Origin: CBDAPX01 sp965198725
GTDB lineage: Bacteria > Pseudomonadota > Alphaproteobacteria > Rhodobacterales > Rhodobacteraceae
DNA: 64,000 bases
Reading direction: 5' to 3'
NCBI GenBank assembly: GCA_965198725.1
Contig: CBDAPX010000001.1
Span: 2,356,001 to 2,420,000 of the forward strand
Shown: positions 53,491-61,649 of the stretch, piece after piece
Layout of the letters: every line of letters begins with the position of its first letter
How positions within the stretch are numbered: position 1 is the first letter of the stretch
Made by a program: the position numbers and the translations under genes
Notes under the pieces: generated by a model
Database searches by the model: none
Seen by the model: only the letters and a program-made list of their open reading frames with translations
Told to the model about the DNA's origin: nothing

Positions 53491-55476
53491 ATGGCCGCCA
53501 AAGATACCGACGAGCGTAAACCTGACGACCAAGAACCTGAAATTTCGCTGGATATGAGCCAAGCCGCCGTCAAGAAGATGATCGGCGAAGCACGCGAAAA
53601 AGGGTACATCACATACGATCAGCTTAACCAGGTTCTGCCGCCGGATCAGGTCAGTTCGGAACAGATCGAAGACGTGATGTCTATGCTGAGCGAAATGGGC
53701 ATCAACATCATCGAGGATGAAGAGGCCGAAGAGGAAGAGCAAAAAGGCTCGACCGAAGTCGTCACGACCTCTGACGCGCGCGAGGTCACGCTGGCCTCGG
53801 CGCAGACAGAAAAGCTGGACCGGACAGATGACCCGGTGCGCATGTACCTGCGCGAGATGGGGTCCGTCGAGCTTTTGAGCCGCGAAGGCGAGATCGCGAT
53901 TGCCAAACGGATCGAAGCCGGTCGCAACACCATGATTGCCGGTCTCTGTGAAAGCCCGCTGACCTTCCAGGCGATTACAATCTGGCGCGACGAACTTCTG
54001 AGCGAAGACATTCTGCTGCGCGATGTGATCGACCTTGAGGCGACGTTTGGCAACCAGATGGGCGAAGACGGTGAGGTGAGCGAGCCGATTGTCGACACGT
54101 CCAATGTCGAGGCATCCAAGAAAACCGAAGAAAAAGGTCAAGAGCTGGACGCAGACGGAAACCCGATTGCGACGGACGACGACGACGATGACGATGATCA
54201 GGCCAACATGTCGCTGGCCGCGATGGAAGCAGCGCTGAAAGATCAGGTGCTCAACACTCTTGAACGCATCGCCGAGGATTATGCCGCGTTGTCCGACATG
54301 CAGGACAGCCGGATTTCGGCGACGCTGAACGAAGATGGCTCGTTCAGCGAAGCGGACGAAAAGCACTATCAAGAGCTGCGGGCCGAGATTGTTCTGCTGG
54401 TGAATGAACTGCACCTGCACAACAACCGGATCGAAGCGTTGATCGATCAGCTTTACGGGATCAATCGCCGGGTCATGTCGCTTGACAGCTCGATGGTCAA
54501 ACTTGCCGATCAGGCGCGGATCAATCGCCGGGAATTCATCGAAGCCTATCGCGGGCGCGAGCTGGACCCGAACTGGCTGTCAGAGATGGCGGAAAAGCCC
54601 GGACGCGGCTGGCAGATGTTTATCGAACGCTCGACCACCAAGGTGGAAGAGCTGCGCGCGGACATGGCCCAGGTTGGTCAATATGTCGGTCTGGATATCC
54701 CGGAATTCCGCCGCATCGTGCAGCAGGTGCAGAAGGGTGAAAAAGAAGCCCGTCAGGCCAAGAAGGAAATGGTCGAAGCCAACCTGCGCCTCGTGATCTC
54801 GATTGCCAAGAAATACACCAACCGGGGTTTGCAATTCCTCGACCTGATTCAGGAAGGCAACATTGGCCTGATGAAAGCGGTCGATAAATTCGAATACCGT
54901 CGCGGGTACAAATTTTCGACCTACGCCACATGGTGGATCCGTCAGGCGATTACCCGGTCCATAGCGGATCAGGCTCGGACGATCCGTATTCCGGTGCACA
55001 TGATCGAAACGATCAACAAGCTGGTCCGGACCGGTCGTCAGATGCTGCACGAGATCGGACGAGAGCCGACGCCGGAAGAGCTGGCCGAAAAGCTGCAAAT
55101 GCCGCTGGGAAAAGTTCGCAAGGTGATGAAGATCGCCAAGGAACCGATTTCGCTGGAAACGCCGATTGGGGATGAAGAAGACAGCCAGCTTGGCGATTTC
55201 ATCGAAGACAAGAACGCGGTCCTGCCTTTGGACTCGGCCATTCAGGAAAACCTGAAAGAGACCACAACGCGGGTTCTGGCCTCTCTGACACCGCGCGAAG
55301 AGCGTGTGTTGCGGATGCGGTTTGGCATCGGGATGAACACCGACCATACGCTCGAAGAAGTGGGTCAGCAGTTCTCTGTGACGCGCGAGCGTATCCGGCA
55401 GATCGAAGCCAAGGCGCTCCGGAAGCTGAAGCACCCCTCGCGGAGCCGGAAGCTGCGGAGTTTCTTGGATCAATAG
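53491..55476 (+). CDS. rpoD: RNA polymerase primary sigma factor (sigma-70)
   Basis: 661 aa. N-terminal region 1.1, then region 1.2 (DPVRMYLREMG), a non-conserved acidic insertion containing a run of eight Asp near residue 230, and region 2 (residues about 425-505: NLRLVISIAKKYTNRGLQFLDLI, YATWWIRQAITRSI). Region 3 and region 4 follow (TLEEVGQQFSVTRERIRQIEAKAL near residue 615). The ATG at 53491 follows AGGAGACGTGG. Housekeeping sigma factor directing most transcription. Confidence 0.96.
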   Translation: MAAKDTDERKPDDQEPEISLDMSQAAVKKMIGEAREKGYITYDQLNQVLPPDQVSSEQIEDVMSMLSEMGINIIEDEEAEEEEQKGSTEVVTTSDAREVTLASAQTEKLDRTDDPVRMYLREMGSVELLSREGEIAIAKRIEAGRNTMIAGLCESPLTFQAITIWRDELLSEDILLRDVIDLEATFGNQMGEDGEVSEPIVDTSNVEASKKTEEKGQELDADGNPIATDDDDDDDDQANMSLAAMEAALKDQVLNTLERIAEDYAALSDMQDSRISATLNEDGSFSEADEKHYQELRAEIVLLVNELHLHNNRIEALIDQLYGINRRVMSLDSSMVKLADQARINRREFIEAYRGRELDPNWLSEMAEKPGRGWQMFIERSTTKVEELRADMAQVGQYVGLDIPEFRRIVQQVQKGEKEARQAKKEMVEANLRLVISIAKKYTNRGLQFLDLIQEGNIGLMKAVDKFEYRRGYKFSTYATWWIRQAITRSIADQARTIRIPVHMIETINKLVRTGRQMLHEIGREPTPEELAEKLQMPLGKVRKVMKIAKEPISLETPIGDEEDSQLGDFIEDKNAVLPLDSAIQENLKETTTRVLASLTPREERVLRMRFGIGMNTDHTLEEVGQQFSVTRERIRQIEAKALRKLKHPSRSRKLRSFLDQ

Positions 55477-55503
55477 CAGAGCGCGCGTTATCGATGACGT
55501 GGA

Positions 55504-55532
55504 CAAGTCGGGCACTTAAACGGTCCGACTTG
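55504..55532 (+). terminator. Hairpin downstream of rpoD
   Basis: A perfect 8-bp inverted repeat CAAGTCGG / CCGACTTG with a 13-nt loop lies 28 bp after the rpoD stop. No clear T-tract. It probably marks the end of the dnaG-rpoD message. Confidence 0.5.
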
Positions 55533-55644
55533 CAACGTTCGTTTGGCGCGTATTCTCTTCTGGCGGGCGAACATACGTCGTTAAGGAAGTCATCTTAACG
55601 GTTTCGGAGGTCGCGAGCAGATCACAGCTTTGACATGTTAGCCT

Positions 55645-55662
55645 GTATACATTACCGTATAT
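55645..55662. promoter_or_regulatory. Palindrome at the toxin-antitoxin promoter
   Basis: GTATAC-n6-GTATAT contains the inverted halves TATAC/GTATA and lies 4 bp before the antitoxin ATG. AbrB-type antitoxins bind their own promoters, so this is a likely autoregulatory site. With no ribosome site between it and the ATG, the message may be leaderless. Confidence 0.45.
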
Positions 55663-55665
55663 CCC

Positions 55666-55890
55666 ATGATCGAAACGAAAATCCGCAAAGTCGGCAATTC
55701 CGCCGTTATGACCCTAACCGCTGAGATGCTCGCGCTGCTTGACGCCAAACCGGGCGACAGCCTTTTTGTTGTGCGGGGCGATGACGGGGCGCTCAAAATT
55801 GTTGCCCATGATCCAGAGTTGCAGGCGGCTTTGGCGGCGGCCGAAGAGGTGATGGACGAGAACCGTGATCTTTTGCAGGCGCTCGCTTGA
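55666..55890 (+). CDS. AbrB/MazE-type antitoxin
   Basis: 74-aa swapped-hairpin AbrB-fold DNA-binding protein: IETKIRKVGNSAVMTLTAEMLALLDAKPGDSL at the N-terminus, then a C-terminal tail (LAAAEEVMDENRDLLQALA) that would neutralise the toxin. Overlaps the doc gene by 4 bp, the usual antitoxin-first arrangement of a type II toxin-antitoxin operon. Confidence 0.88.
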   Translation: MIETKIRKVGNSAVMTLTAEMLALLDAKPGDSLFVVRGDDGALKIVAHDPELQAALAAAEEVMDENRDLLQALA

Positions 55891-56261
55891 AATGGGTCTG
55901 GGTCCCGATCCAAGCATTGTACATCGTGCATGACCGTCAGATTGCGCGTCATGGCGGCGCGCCGGGGTTAAGAGACGCCGGATTGCTGGAAAACGCGTGT
56001 GCCCGGCCCTTGAATCTGGCGGCCTATAGAGACCCGGACGTGTTTGAACTTGCTGCGGCATATGCGTTTGGCATTGCCAAAGCGCACGCTTTCATTGACG
56101 GCAACAAGCGCACCGCCTTTGTCGCCTATGCAACGTTTTTGCGTCTGAATGGAAAATCGCTAAGGCCCCAGCCCGCTTTAGGTGTCCGCATGATGGAAGA
56201 CCTCGCCGCGTCCAAAACGACAGAAGCAGATTTTGCCGAATGGTTGCGCAAAACATGCTGA
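55887..56261 (+). CDS. doc: Doc/Fic-family toxin (death on curing)
   Basis: 124 aa. The Fic core HAFIDGNKRTAFVAYATFL near residue 70 contains His-x-Phe-x-Asp-Gly-Asn-Lys-Arg, the Doc variant of the motif, with an upstream RDAGLLENACARP helix. Phage P1 Doc phosphorylates EF-Tu and stops translation. The same activity is likely. Paired with an AbrB-type rather than a Phd antitoxin. Confidence 0.88.
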   Translation: MKWVWVPIQALYIVHDRQIARHGGAPGLRDAGLLENACARPLNLAAYRDPDVFELAAAYAFGIAKAHAFIDGNKRTAFVAYATFLRLNGKSLRPQPALGVRMMEDLAASKTTEADFAEWLRKTC

Positions 56262-56611
56262 CGGTTCACGATGGTGTTGTGACGGACCGGGGGTCCAAAT
56301 ACGCGGTGTCCGGCGGTCCCGCGCAGTCGAAAGCGGATGCGCTGATGTTGGTCAAGACGCTCAAACGCAAAAAGCGATTTGCCAAGGCCACCCATAACAG
56401 TTGGGGCCTTTTGTTGCCCGACAATCCCATCAAGAACGACGATGGCGAAAGCGGAGCCGGGATGGTGATCCTTCGGATGCTGGAACGTGCAGAGCTTTAA
56501 GATCACGTCATCGTGGTCACGCGCTGGTATGGCGGCAAACACTCGGGTGGCGACCGGTTCCGACATGTGCAAACCTGCGTAGAGACCTATCTCGACAGGA
56601 TGGAGAAGTGA
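56255..56611 (+). pseudogene. IMPACT/YigZ-family (UPF0029) gene with an in-frame ochre codon
   Basis: Starts MLTVHDGVVTDRGSKYAVSGG, and has KATHNSWGLLLP and NDDGESGAGMVILRMLERAEL, then TAA at 56498-56500. The same frame continues DHVIVVTRWYGGKHSGGDRFRHV to a TGA at 56609-56611. The VVTRWYGGK..GGDRFRHV segment is the most conserved part of this family, so the gene is complete except for one nonsense codon. The first 81 residues alone would lack that active region. It overlaps the doc stop and precedes a HlyU gene by 1 bp. Confidence 0.8.
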
Positions 56612-56612
56612 C

Positions 56613-56888
56613 ATGTCCCTTTTCAAACGCCTCTTTGGTGGAGGCGATGGCGGCGCGCCCAAGGCCGAACCCGAACTCTACAAAGACTACCTGATTTTTG
56701 CCGAGCCGATCAGCGAAGGCGCAACGTATCGGATCGCGGCGCGGATCGAAAAAGAGGTTGGCGATACCCTGAAAACCTGTAGCATGATCCGTGCGGATAC
56801 GTTCAACGATGAGGGCATGGCAGTAGAAGCGACGATCGCGAAGGCCAAGCAATTCATTGATCAGGTGGGCGACGGCATCTTTGAATAG
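56613..56888 (+). CDS. HlyU-family transcriptional regulator
   Basis: 91 aa with the family start MSLFKRLFGGG, then YKDYLIFAEPISEGATYRIAARIEKEVGD and ADTFNDEGMAVEATIAKAKQFIDQVGD. HlyU activates hemolysin expression in Vibrio by displacing H-NS, but alphaproteobacterial relatives of this short form have no assigned target. It lies 1 bp after the YigZ reading frame, so it is probably co-transcribed. Confidence 0.82.
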   Translation: MSLFKRLFGGGDGGAPKAEPELYKDYLIFAEPISEGATYRIAARIEKEVGDTLKTCSMIRADTFNDEGMAVEATIAKAKQFIDQVGDGIFE

Positions 56889-57005
56889 CTGCGTCCGGCT
56901 CGGTTCGACGATGCCGGAATACGGCCAAAATTCCCCATAATGCTGATGTTCCGTTAACCGGCCCCTGTGGTAACCTGAGGTCGGACAGAAGAAAGGCGGC
57001 ATCGC

Positions 57006-57539
57006 ATGCGGATTGTTAAATGGATCCTGATCATTTTTGTGGCCATTGTCGCGGTTTTCGGTGCTGGCGCCTATCTGTTGCCGCGCGAAGCCACGGTTGA
57101 GCGGCATATCAATATCTCTGCGGCACCTGCCGACGTCTTTCCTTATGTGAACAGTCTGAAGGCAACGCAGGACTGGTCTCCTTGGTTGGAGCGCGATCCG
57201 GATGTCGTACTGACCTATTCCGGACCGGACAGCGGCGTTGGCGCACAAATGGCGTGGGTCTCGGATGAGCCCAATGTCGGTACCGGATCGCAAGAGATCA
57301 CTGTCTCTGTCCAGGATCAGCGGGTTGAGTCCGCTTTGGATTTTGGCGAGATGGGCACGGCGACGGCATCGTTCCTGTTGGTCGGCGGCGGTACCTCTAC
57401 CGAAGTGTTCTGCATCCTGCGCACCGATATGGGCAATTCGCCCATGGGCCGCTGGATGGGCGTCGCGATGGATTACATCGTCGGCCCTGACTATGAAACG
57501 GGACTGGCCAATCTCAAGGCGCTGGTCGAAGGCAACTGA
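57006..57539 (+). CDS. SRPBCC (START/Bet v1-like) family protein with N-terminal anchor
   Basis: 177 aa. The N-terminal transmembrane segment (ILIIFVAIVAVFGAGAYLLP) is followed by a polyketide-cyclase/SRPBCC domain: ERHINISAAPADVFPYVNSLKATQDWSPW, YSGPDSGVGAQMAWVSD, and an amphipathic C-terminal helix GPDYETGLANLKALVE. It likely binds a hydrophobic ligand at the outer face of the inner membrane. Function not known. Confidence 0.8.
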   Translation: MRIVKWILIIFVAIVAVFGAGAYLLPREATVERHINISAAPADVFPYVNSLKATQDWSPWLERDPDVVLTYSGPDSGVGAQMAWVSDEPNVGTGSQEITVSVQDQRVESALDFGEMGTATASFLLVGGGTSTEVFCILRTDMGNSPMGRWMGVAMDYIVGPDYETGLANLKALVEGN

Positions 57540-57637
57540 TCCTGGTTCCAAGGTATCGCGTCGTAAACTCGACGTGAGTTGCCCCTGATTTTCCACGGCT
57601 GGCGCGTTACCATCCGTACAAAATCGTGGAGGATTTT

Positions 57638-58045
57638 ATGAAAAGACTGACTGGATGTACGGTGCTTGTCGCCGGGATTTTGGCGGCTTACCCCGCTTGG
57701 GCCGATTTTCGCGCGATCAATGGATTGCGGGTGTTTCAGATCAACGAAGAGGTGTTCGAGGTTGTCGATCGTGGCAGCTATACTTTTGAGTCGTTTTGGT
57801 GCTCTGCCGGGGATTACGCACAACGAAAACTGGGCCTGCCTTGGCAAACCGATCTGTATGTGTCGCGCGGTTTAGGGCCAAGCGAGGCCACCAACCGTCG
57901 CTCTGCGGTTCAGTTCTCGGCCAATCCGGAAGCCATCCAAGAAACAGATAGCAAAAACCGGTTCAGCATCATCGCCACCGGCAAAAGTCGCAGCGTGACG
58001 CAGGCCCGCGGTGACTGTGACGCGCTCGTCGTCATTCGCCCTTGA
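57638..58045 (+). CDS. Secreted WCxAGDYA-motif protein, copy 1
   Basis: 135 aa with a signal peptide (cleavage near AYPAWADF). The mature protein begins FRAINGLRV, then EVFEVVDR, FWCSAGDYAQRKLGLPWQTDLYVSRGLG and RRSAVQF, with a second Cys in ARGDCDAL that could pair with the first. The ATG at 57638 follows GTGGAGGATTTT. It is a paralogue of the next gene. I do not recognise the family. Periplasmic or extracellular location is inferred from the signal. Confidence 0.8.
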   Translation: MKRLTGCTVLVAGILAAYPAWADFRAINGLRVFQINEEVFEVVDRGSYTFESFWCSAGDYAQRKLGLPWQTDLYVSRGLGPSEATNRRSAVQFSANPEAIQETDSKNRFSIIATGKSRSVTQARGDCDALVVIRP

Positions 58046-58125
58046 GGCGAAGTAACACAGCCGATTTCTAATAACATGGCATCGAATATTTCGTTCAATT
58101 CAAGTGCATTAGGGAGACCGAAAAA

Positions 58126-58539
58126 ATGCGTACCAGATTTGCAGTGATGTTCGTTGCGGCCCTTGCCGCGAGCGTGAGTTCGGCTCAGGCTTTTCGGGCG
58201 GCTAACAGCTTGGAAGTAAACAAGGTCGATGCCAATGTCTTCGAAGTCGTCGGGCGACCTGGTGTCTTTAGCGAGGATTACTGGTGCGGGGCGGGTGATT
58301 ATGCCCGCCGCGCTCTGGGCGTGCCTTGGAACACTGATATCTACATCGCCCGCGAGCTGGGCAAAAGTCAGACAACGGGCGGCCGGTCGGCCGTTCAGTT
58401 CACGCTTGACCCTGCGGCCGCTGGCGTAACGCCCTGGGAAGGCAATTGGGTGAACAATATCCTCACCTTGGGCTATTCCATGAGCACGACAGGTGCATTC
58501 GGGAAATGTGACGCGTTGCGTCGCGGCAGTTTCTTCTGA
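58126..58539 (+). CDS. Secreted WCxAGDYA-motif protein, copy 2
   Basis: 137 aa with a signal peptide ending near SSAQAF. It shares with copy 1 the order FRA.N.L, VFEVV.R, WCGAGDYARRALGVPWNTDIYIARELG, RSAVQF and a C-terminal Cys (GKCDAL). Preceded by GGGAGACCG. The tandem arrangement indicates local duplication followed by divergence. Function unknown. Confidence 0.8.
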   Translation: MRTRFAVMFVAALAASVSSAQAFRAANSLEVNKVDANVFEVVGRPGVFSEDYWCGAGDYARRALGVPWNTDIYIARELGKSQTTGGRSAVQFTLDPAAAGVTPWEGNWVNNILTLGYSMSTTGAFGKCDALRRGSFF

Positions 58540-58548
58540 TCGCAACCC

Positions 58549-58968
58549 ATGGCTGTTACACAGTTTCTGATCCAGACCAGCGGGTCCGCTCTTTATGAAT
58601 TTACGTCGGAGGTGCGGGCTTGGGTTTCGGATCAGGGCTGTGTCGAAGGTCTGTTGACGCTTTTCGTGCGCCACACATCCTGTTCCCTGCTGATACAGGA
58701 AAACGCCGATCCAGAGGTGCAAACAGATCTGAACGCTTATTTCTCGCGTCTGGTGCCGGCATCGACCGATCCCAGCATGTCCTATCTTCGGCACACGTAT
58801 GAAGGGCCGGATGACATGCCGGCGCATATCAAGGCGGCGATGATGCCGGTCAGCTTGTCGATCCCGGTTGGCGACGGCGCGCTGGCCTTGGGCACGTGGC
58901 AAGGAATTTACCTTTTTGAGCATCGGACCGCCCCGCATCGGCGCAGCGTTGCGGCTCATTTGGCCTGA
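58549..58968 (+). CDS. YjbQ-family protein (UPF0047)
   Basis: 139 aa. Contains FVRHTSCSLLIQENADPEV, LRHTYEGPDDMPAHIK and GTWQGIYLFEHR, the His-rich conserved pocket of the family. E. coli YjbQ has weak thiamine-phosphate synthase activity in vivo, but the physiological role is not settled. Starts 9 bp after the paralogue pair with ATG 58549. Confidence 0.88.
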   Translation: MAVTQFLIQTSGSALYEFTSEVRAWVSDQGCVEGLLTLFVRHTSCSLLIQENADPEVQTDLNAYFSRLVPASTDPSMSYLRHTYEGPDDMPAHIKAAMMPVSLSIPVGDGALALGTWQGIYLFEHRTAPHRRSVAAHLA

Positions 58969-59069
58969 ACCTCCGATCAAAAATCCGCAGATGTTTTACC
59001 GTCAAACGGGGTTTTGCAGGATGCGCGCATTGGCCTAAGCTCGACACATCGCAGCGGGAGGAGCGTGTC

Positions 59070-59936
59070 GTGATTGATAAGAAATATGTCACCGTCAACG
59101 GGCGCAAAATGGCTTATGTCGAGGCCGGGACGGGGCGGCCTATCGTGTTGTTGCACGGGAATCCAACCTCTTCCTATCTGTGGCGGGACGTAATCCCCGA
59201 ACTGACAGGGCTGGGCCGTTGTATCGCGCCGGACCTGATCGGGATGGGGGACAGCGACAAGCTGCCGGATCCGGGGCCGGATACCTATACGTTCAAAACC
59301 CACAGCTCCTATTTGGATGGATTTCTGGCCGCCATGGGGCTGACGGAAAACGTCTTGCTTGTAATCCACGACTGGGGTTCGGCGTTAGGGTTTCATTGGG
59401 CCCATCGGCATCCTGATGCGGTGGCCGGGATTGCTTATATGGAAGGGATCGTCGCGCCTTATCCGTCTTGGGATGCGTTTTCCAAGGATGCGACGCCCAT
59501 ATTTCAGGCCTTCCGGTCGGATGCGGGTGAAGAAATGGTGCTGGACCGTAATATGTTCATTGAGCGTGTGCTGCGGCATTCCGCTTTCCGCGACTGGGAC
59601 GAAGCGGAGCTGGACGAATATCGTCGCCCGTTTCCCAATCGCGAAGACCGTTGGCCGATGCTGACCTTTCCCCGTCAGATCCCTATCGAAGGACACCCGG
59701 CAGAGGTTGCAGATCTTGTCGCCGCTTATTCCAGTTGGATGGCCGAGACCCCGTTCCCGAAACTGTTCGTTAATGCGGAACCCGGGGCCATCACAGTTGG
59801 AGATGCGCGTGAGATCTGTCGGAAATGGCCCAACCAAACCGAAGTCACCGTGCGCGGGATCCATTTTATTCAAGAGGATTCCGGCCCTGAAATCGGTCAG
59901 GCTGTCGCGCAATGGATGGCCGCCAACGATCTATAA
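59070..59936 (+). CDS. dhaA: Haloalkane dehalogenase
   Basis: 288-aa alpha/beta hydrolase closely resembling Rhodococcus DhaA. Nucleophile Asp101 in VIHDWGSALGFHWA, halide-stabilising Asn31 (HGNPTSSYLWR) and Trp102, acid Glu125 (YMEGI, HLD-II position), base His265 (GIHFIQED). Hydrolyses carbon-halogen bonds to alcohol plus halide. GTG start at 59070 after GGGAGGAGC. It stands alone on the plus strand with no transporter or dehydrogenase beside it. Marine roseobacters are known to carry such enzymes. Confidence 0.9.
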   Translation: MIDKKYVTVNGRKMAYVEAGTGRPIVLLHGNPTSSYLWRDVIPELTGLGRCIAPDLIGMGDSDKLPDPGPDTYTFKTHSSYLDGFLAAMGLTENVLLVIHDWGSALGFHWAHRHPDAVAGIAYMEGIVAPYPSWDAFSKDATPIFQAFRSDAGEEMVLDRNMFIERVLRHSAFRDWDEAELDEYRRPFPNREDRWPMLTFPRQIPIEGHPAEVADLVAAYSSWMAETPFPKLFVNAEPGAITVGDAREICRKWPNQTEVTVRGIHFIQEDSGPEIGQAVAQWMAANDL

Positions 59937-60082
59937 GCGACTATCGGCATCCTCAACCGGCCCTTTATCTTGCGGTTGCATAATCCCTCTACCCAAATGC
60001 TAGCGGTTATCCTATAGTTGTGGATAAGTGTGCCGAAGTGCGCACAACAAGAGGCAGAGAAGACGATAGAGGGGGACGGCCC

Positions 60083-60547
60083 ATGCGCTGCCCGTTTTGC
60101 GGTAACATCGATACGCAAGTCAAAGATTCACGACCCGCAGAAGATCATGTCGCGATCCGGCGCAGGCGGTTTTGCCCGGCATGTGGTGGGCGTTTCACCA
60201 CCTATGAACGCGTTCAACTGCGCGATCTCGTGGTCATCAAATCCAGTGGGAAACGCGAAGATTTCGACCGCGATAAGCTGGAACGGTCCATTCGGATTTC
60301 GATGCAAAAGCGCCCGATTGAACCCGAGCGCATCGATCAGATGATTTCCGGCATTGTCCGGCGGTTGGAAAGCATGGGTGAAACCGACATTCCGTCTAAG
60401 CAGATCGGTGAGATCGTGATGGAGGCTTTGGCCCGGATCGATACGGTCGCTTACGTGCGCTTTGCCAGTGTCTATAAGAATTTTCAGGCTGCCGACGATT
60501 TCGACAAGTTTGTCAGCGAATTGCGGCCCAATAGCGGCCCATCGTAA
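60083..60547 (+). CDS. nrdR: Transcriptional repressor NrdR
   Basis: 154 aa. The zinc ribbon has Cys3-x2-Cys6 and Cys31-x2-Cys34 (MRCPFCG, FCPACGGRFTTYE), followed by an ATP-cone domain (VIKSSGKREDFDRDKLERSI). Represses ribonucleotide reductase genes in response to dATP/ATP. The ATG at 60083 is the conserved start with GAGGGGGACGG upstream. Ends 2 bp before ribD. Confidence 0.95.
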   Translation: MRCPFCGNIDTQVKDSRPAEDHVAIRRRRFCPACGGRFTTYERVQLRDLVVIKSSGKREDFDRDKLERSIRISMQKRPIEPERIDQMISGIVRRLESMGETDIPSKQIGEIVMEALARIDTVAYVRFASVYKNFQAADDFDKFVSELRPNSGPS

Positions 60548-60549
60548 GA

Positions 60550-61647
60550 GTGAGCGACACAGACGCACGCTACATGGCTTTGGCCTTGTCTTTAGGGCGA
60601 CGCGGGCAGGGGCGGTGCTGGCCCAACCCGGCCGTCGGCTGTGTCATTGTGAAAGATGGGCGCATAGTGGGGCGCGGCTGGACCCAACCCGGGGGACGAC
60701 CGCATGCCGAGGTGGTCGCCCTGGCCCAAGCAGGCGAAGCGGCGCGTGAGGCTGCGGCCTATGTCACCTTGGAACCTTGTGCGCATCATGGCCAAACCCC
60801 GCCATGTGCCGAGGCTTTGGTGGCGGCTGGTATCTCGCGCGTGGTCGCCGCGATTGAAGACAGCGACCCCCGTGTTTCAGGGCAAGGCTTTGCTATTCTG
60901 CGGAACGCGGGCGTCACGGTTGAAACCGGCGTTCTGGCCCACGAGGCGGCGGAGGATCTTAAAGGGTTCTTTCTGAAGACAGAGGAAATCCGGCCTTTCG
61001 TGACCCTCAAACTGGCCAATTCCTTTGACGGGCGTATCGCGACAGCGACTGGGCAAAGCCAATGGATTACGGGGCCTCAAGCGCGTCGCCGCGTACATGC
61101 GATGCGCGCGCGGCATGACGCCGTCATGGTCGGCGGCGGTACCGCGCGGGCGGATGACCCGTCGCTGACGGTCCGCGATCTTGGCGTGTCGCATCAGCCG
61201 GTCAGGGTGGTCATTTCGCGCCGTGTTGATGTGCCGCTGATGAGCCAGCTGGCGCGCAGTGCCAAAGATATCCCGGTCTGGATTTGCCACGGCCACGACG
61301 CCGACAGTGAACGTTTGCGCGCGTGGGACGGATTGGGCGCAAAACTGCTCAGTTGTCGTGTCACCGGTGCACAGCTGGACCCCGAAGACATATTGACCCA
61401 ACTGGCCGAACAAGGGCTGACACGCGTCTTTTGTGAAGGCGGCGGGGCTTTGGCCGCGTCATTGATGCTGGCTGATCTGGTGGACGAGCTGGTTGGCTTT
61501 ACCGCCGGTCTGACCATCGGTGCCGAAGGGCTGCCATCGGTCGGGGCTTTGGGGCTGGATCGGTTGGACGAAGCGGTGCGGTTCGAACTGATCGGGACCG
61601 AGGCCATTGGCCCGGACGTGATGCATCGCTGGCGCCGCAAGCGGTAA
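60550..61647 (+). CDS. ribD: Bifunctional riboflavin biosynthesis deaminase/reductase
   Basis: 365 aa. The N-terminal deaminase domain has zinc ligands His52-x-Glu54 (PHAEV), Cys77 and Cys86 (PCAHHGQTPPC). The C-terminal reductase domain from about residue 145 has LKLANSFDGRIATATGQSQWITG and FCEGGGALAASL. It performs the second and third steps of riboflavin synthesis. GTG start at 60550 immediately after nrdR. Convergent with kpsC, with only 2 bp between the stops. Confidence 0.94.
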   Translation: MSDTDARYMALALSLGRRGQGRCWPNPAVGCVIVKDGRIVGRGWTQPGGRPHAEVVALAQAGEAAREAAAYVTLEPCAHHGQTPPCAEALVAAGISRVVAAIEDSDPRVSGQGFAILRNAGVTVETGVLAHEAAEDLKGFFLKTEEIRPFVTLKLANSFDGRIATATGQSQWITGPQARRRVHAMRARHDAVMVGGGTARADDPSLTVRDLGVSHQPVRVVISRRVDVPLMSQLARSAKDIPVWICHGHDADSERLRAWDGLGAKLLSCRVTGAQLDPEDILTQLAEQGLTRVFCEGGGALAASLMLADLVDELVGFTAGLTIGAEGLPSVGALGLDRLDEAVRFELIGTEAIGPDVMHRWRRKR

Positions 61648-61649
61648 CC

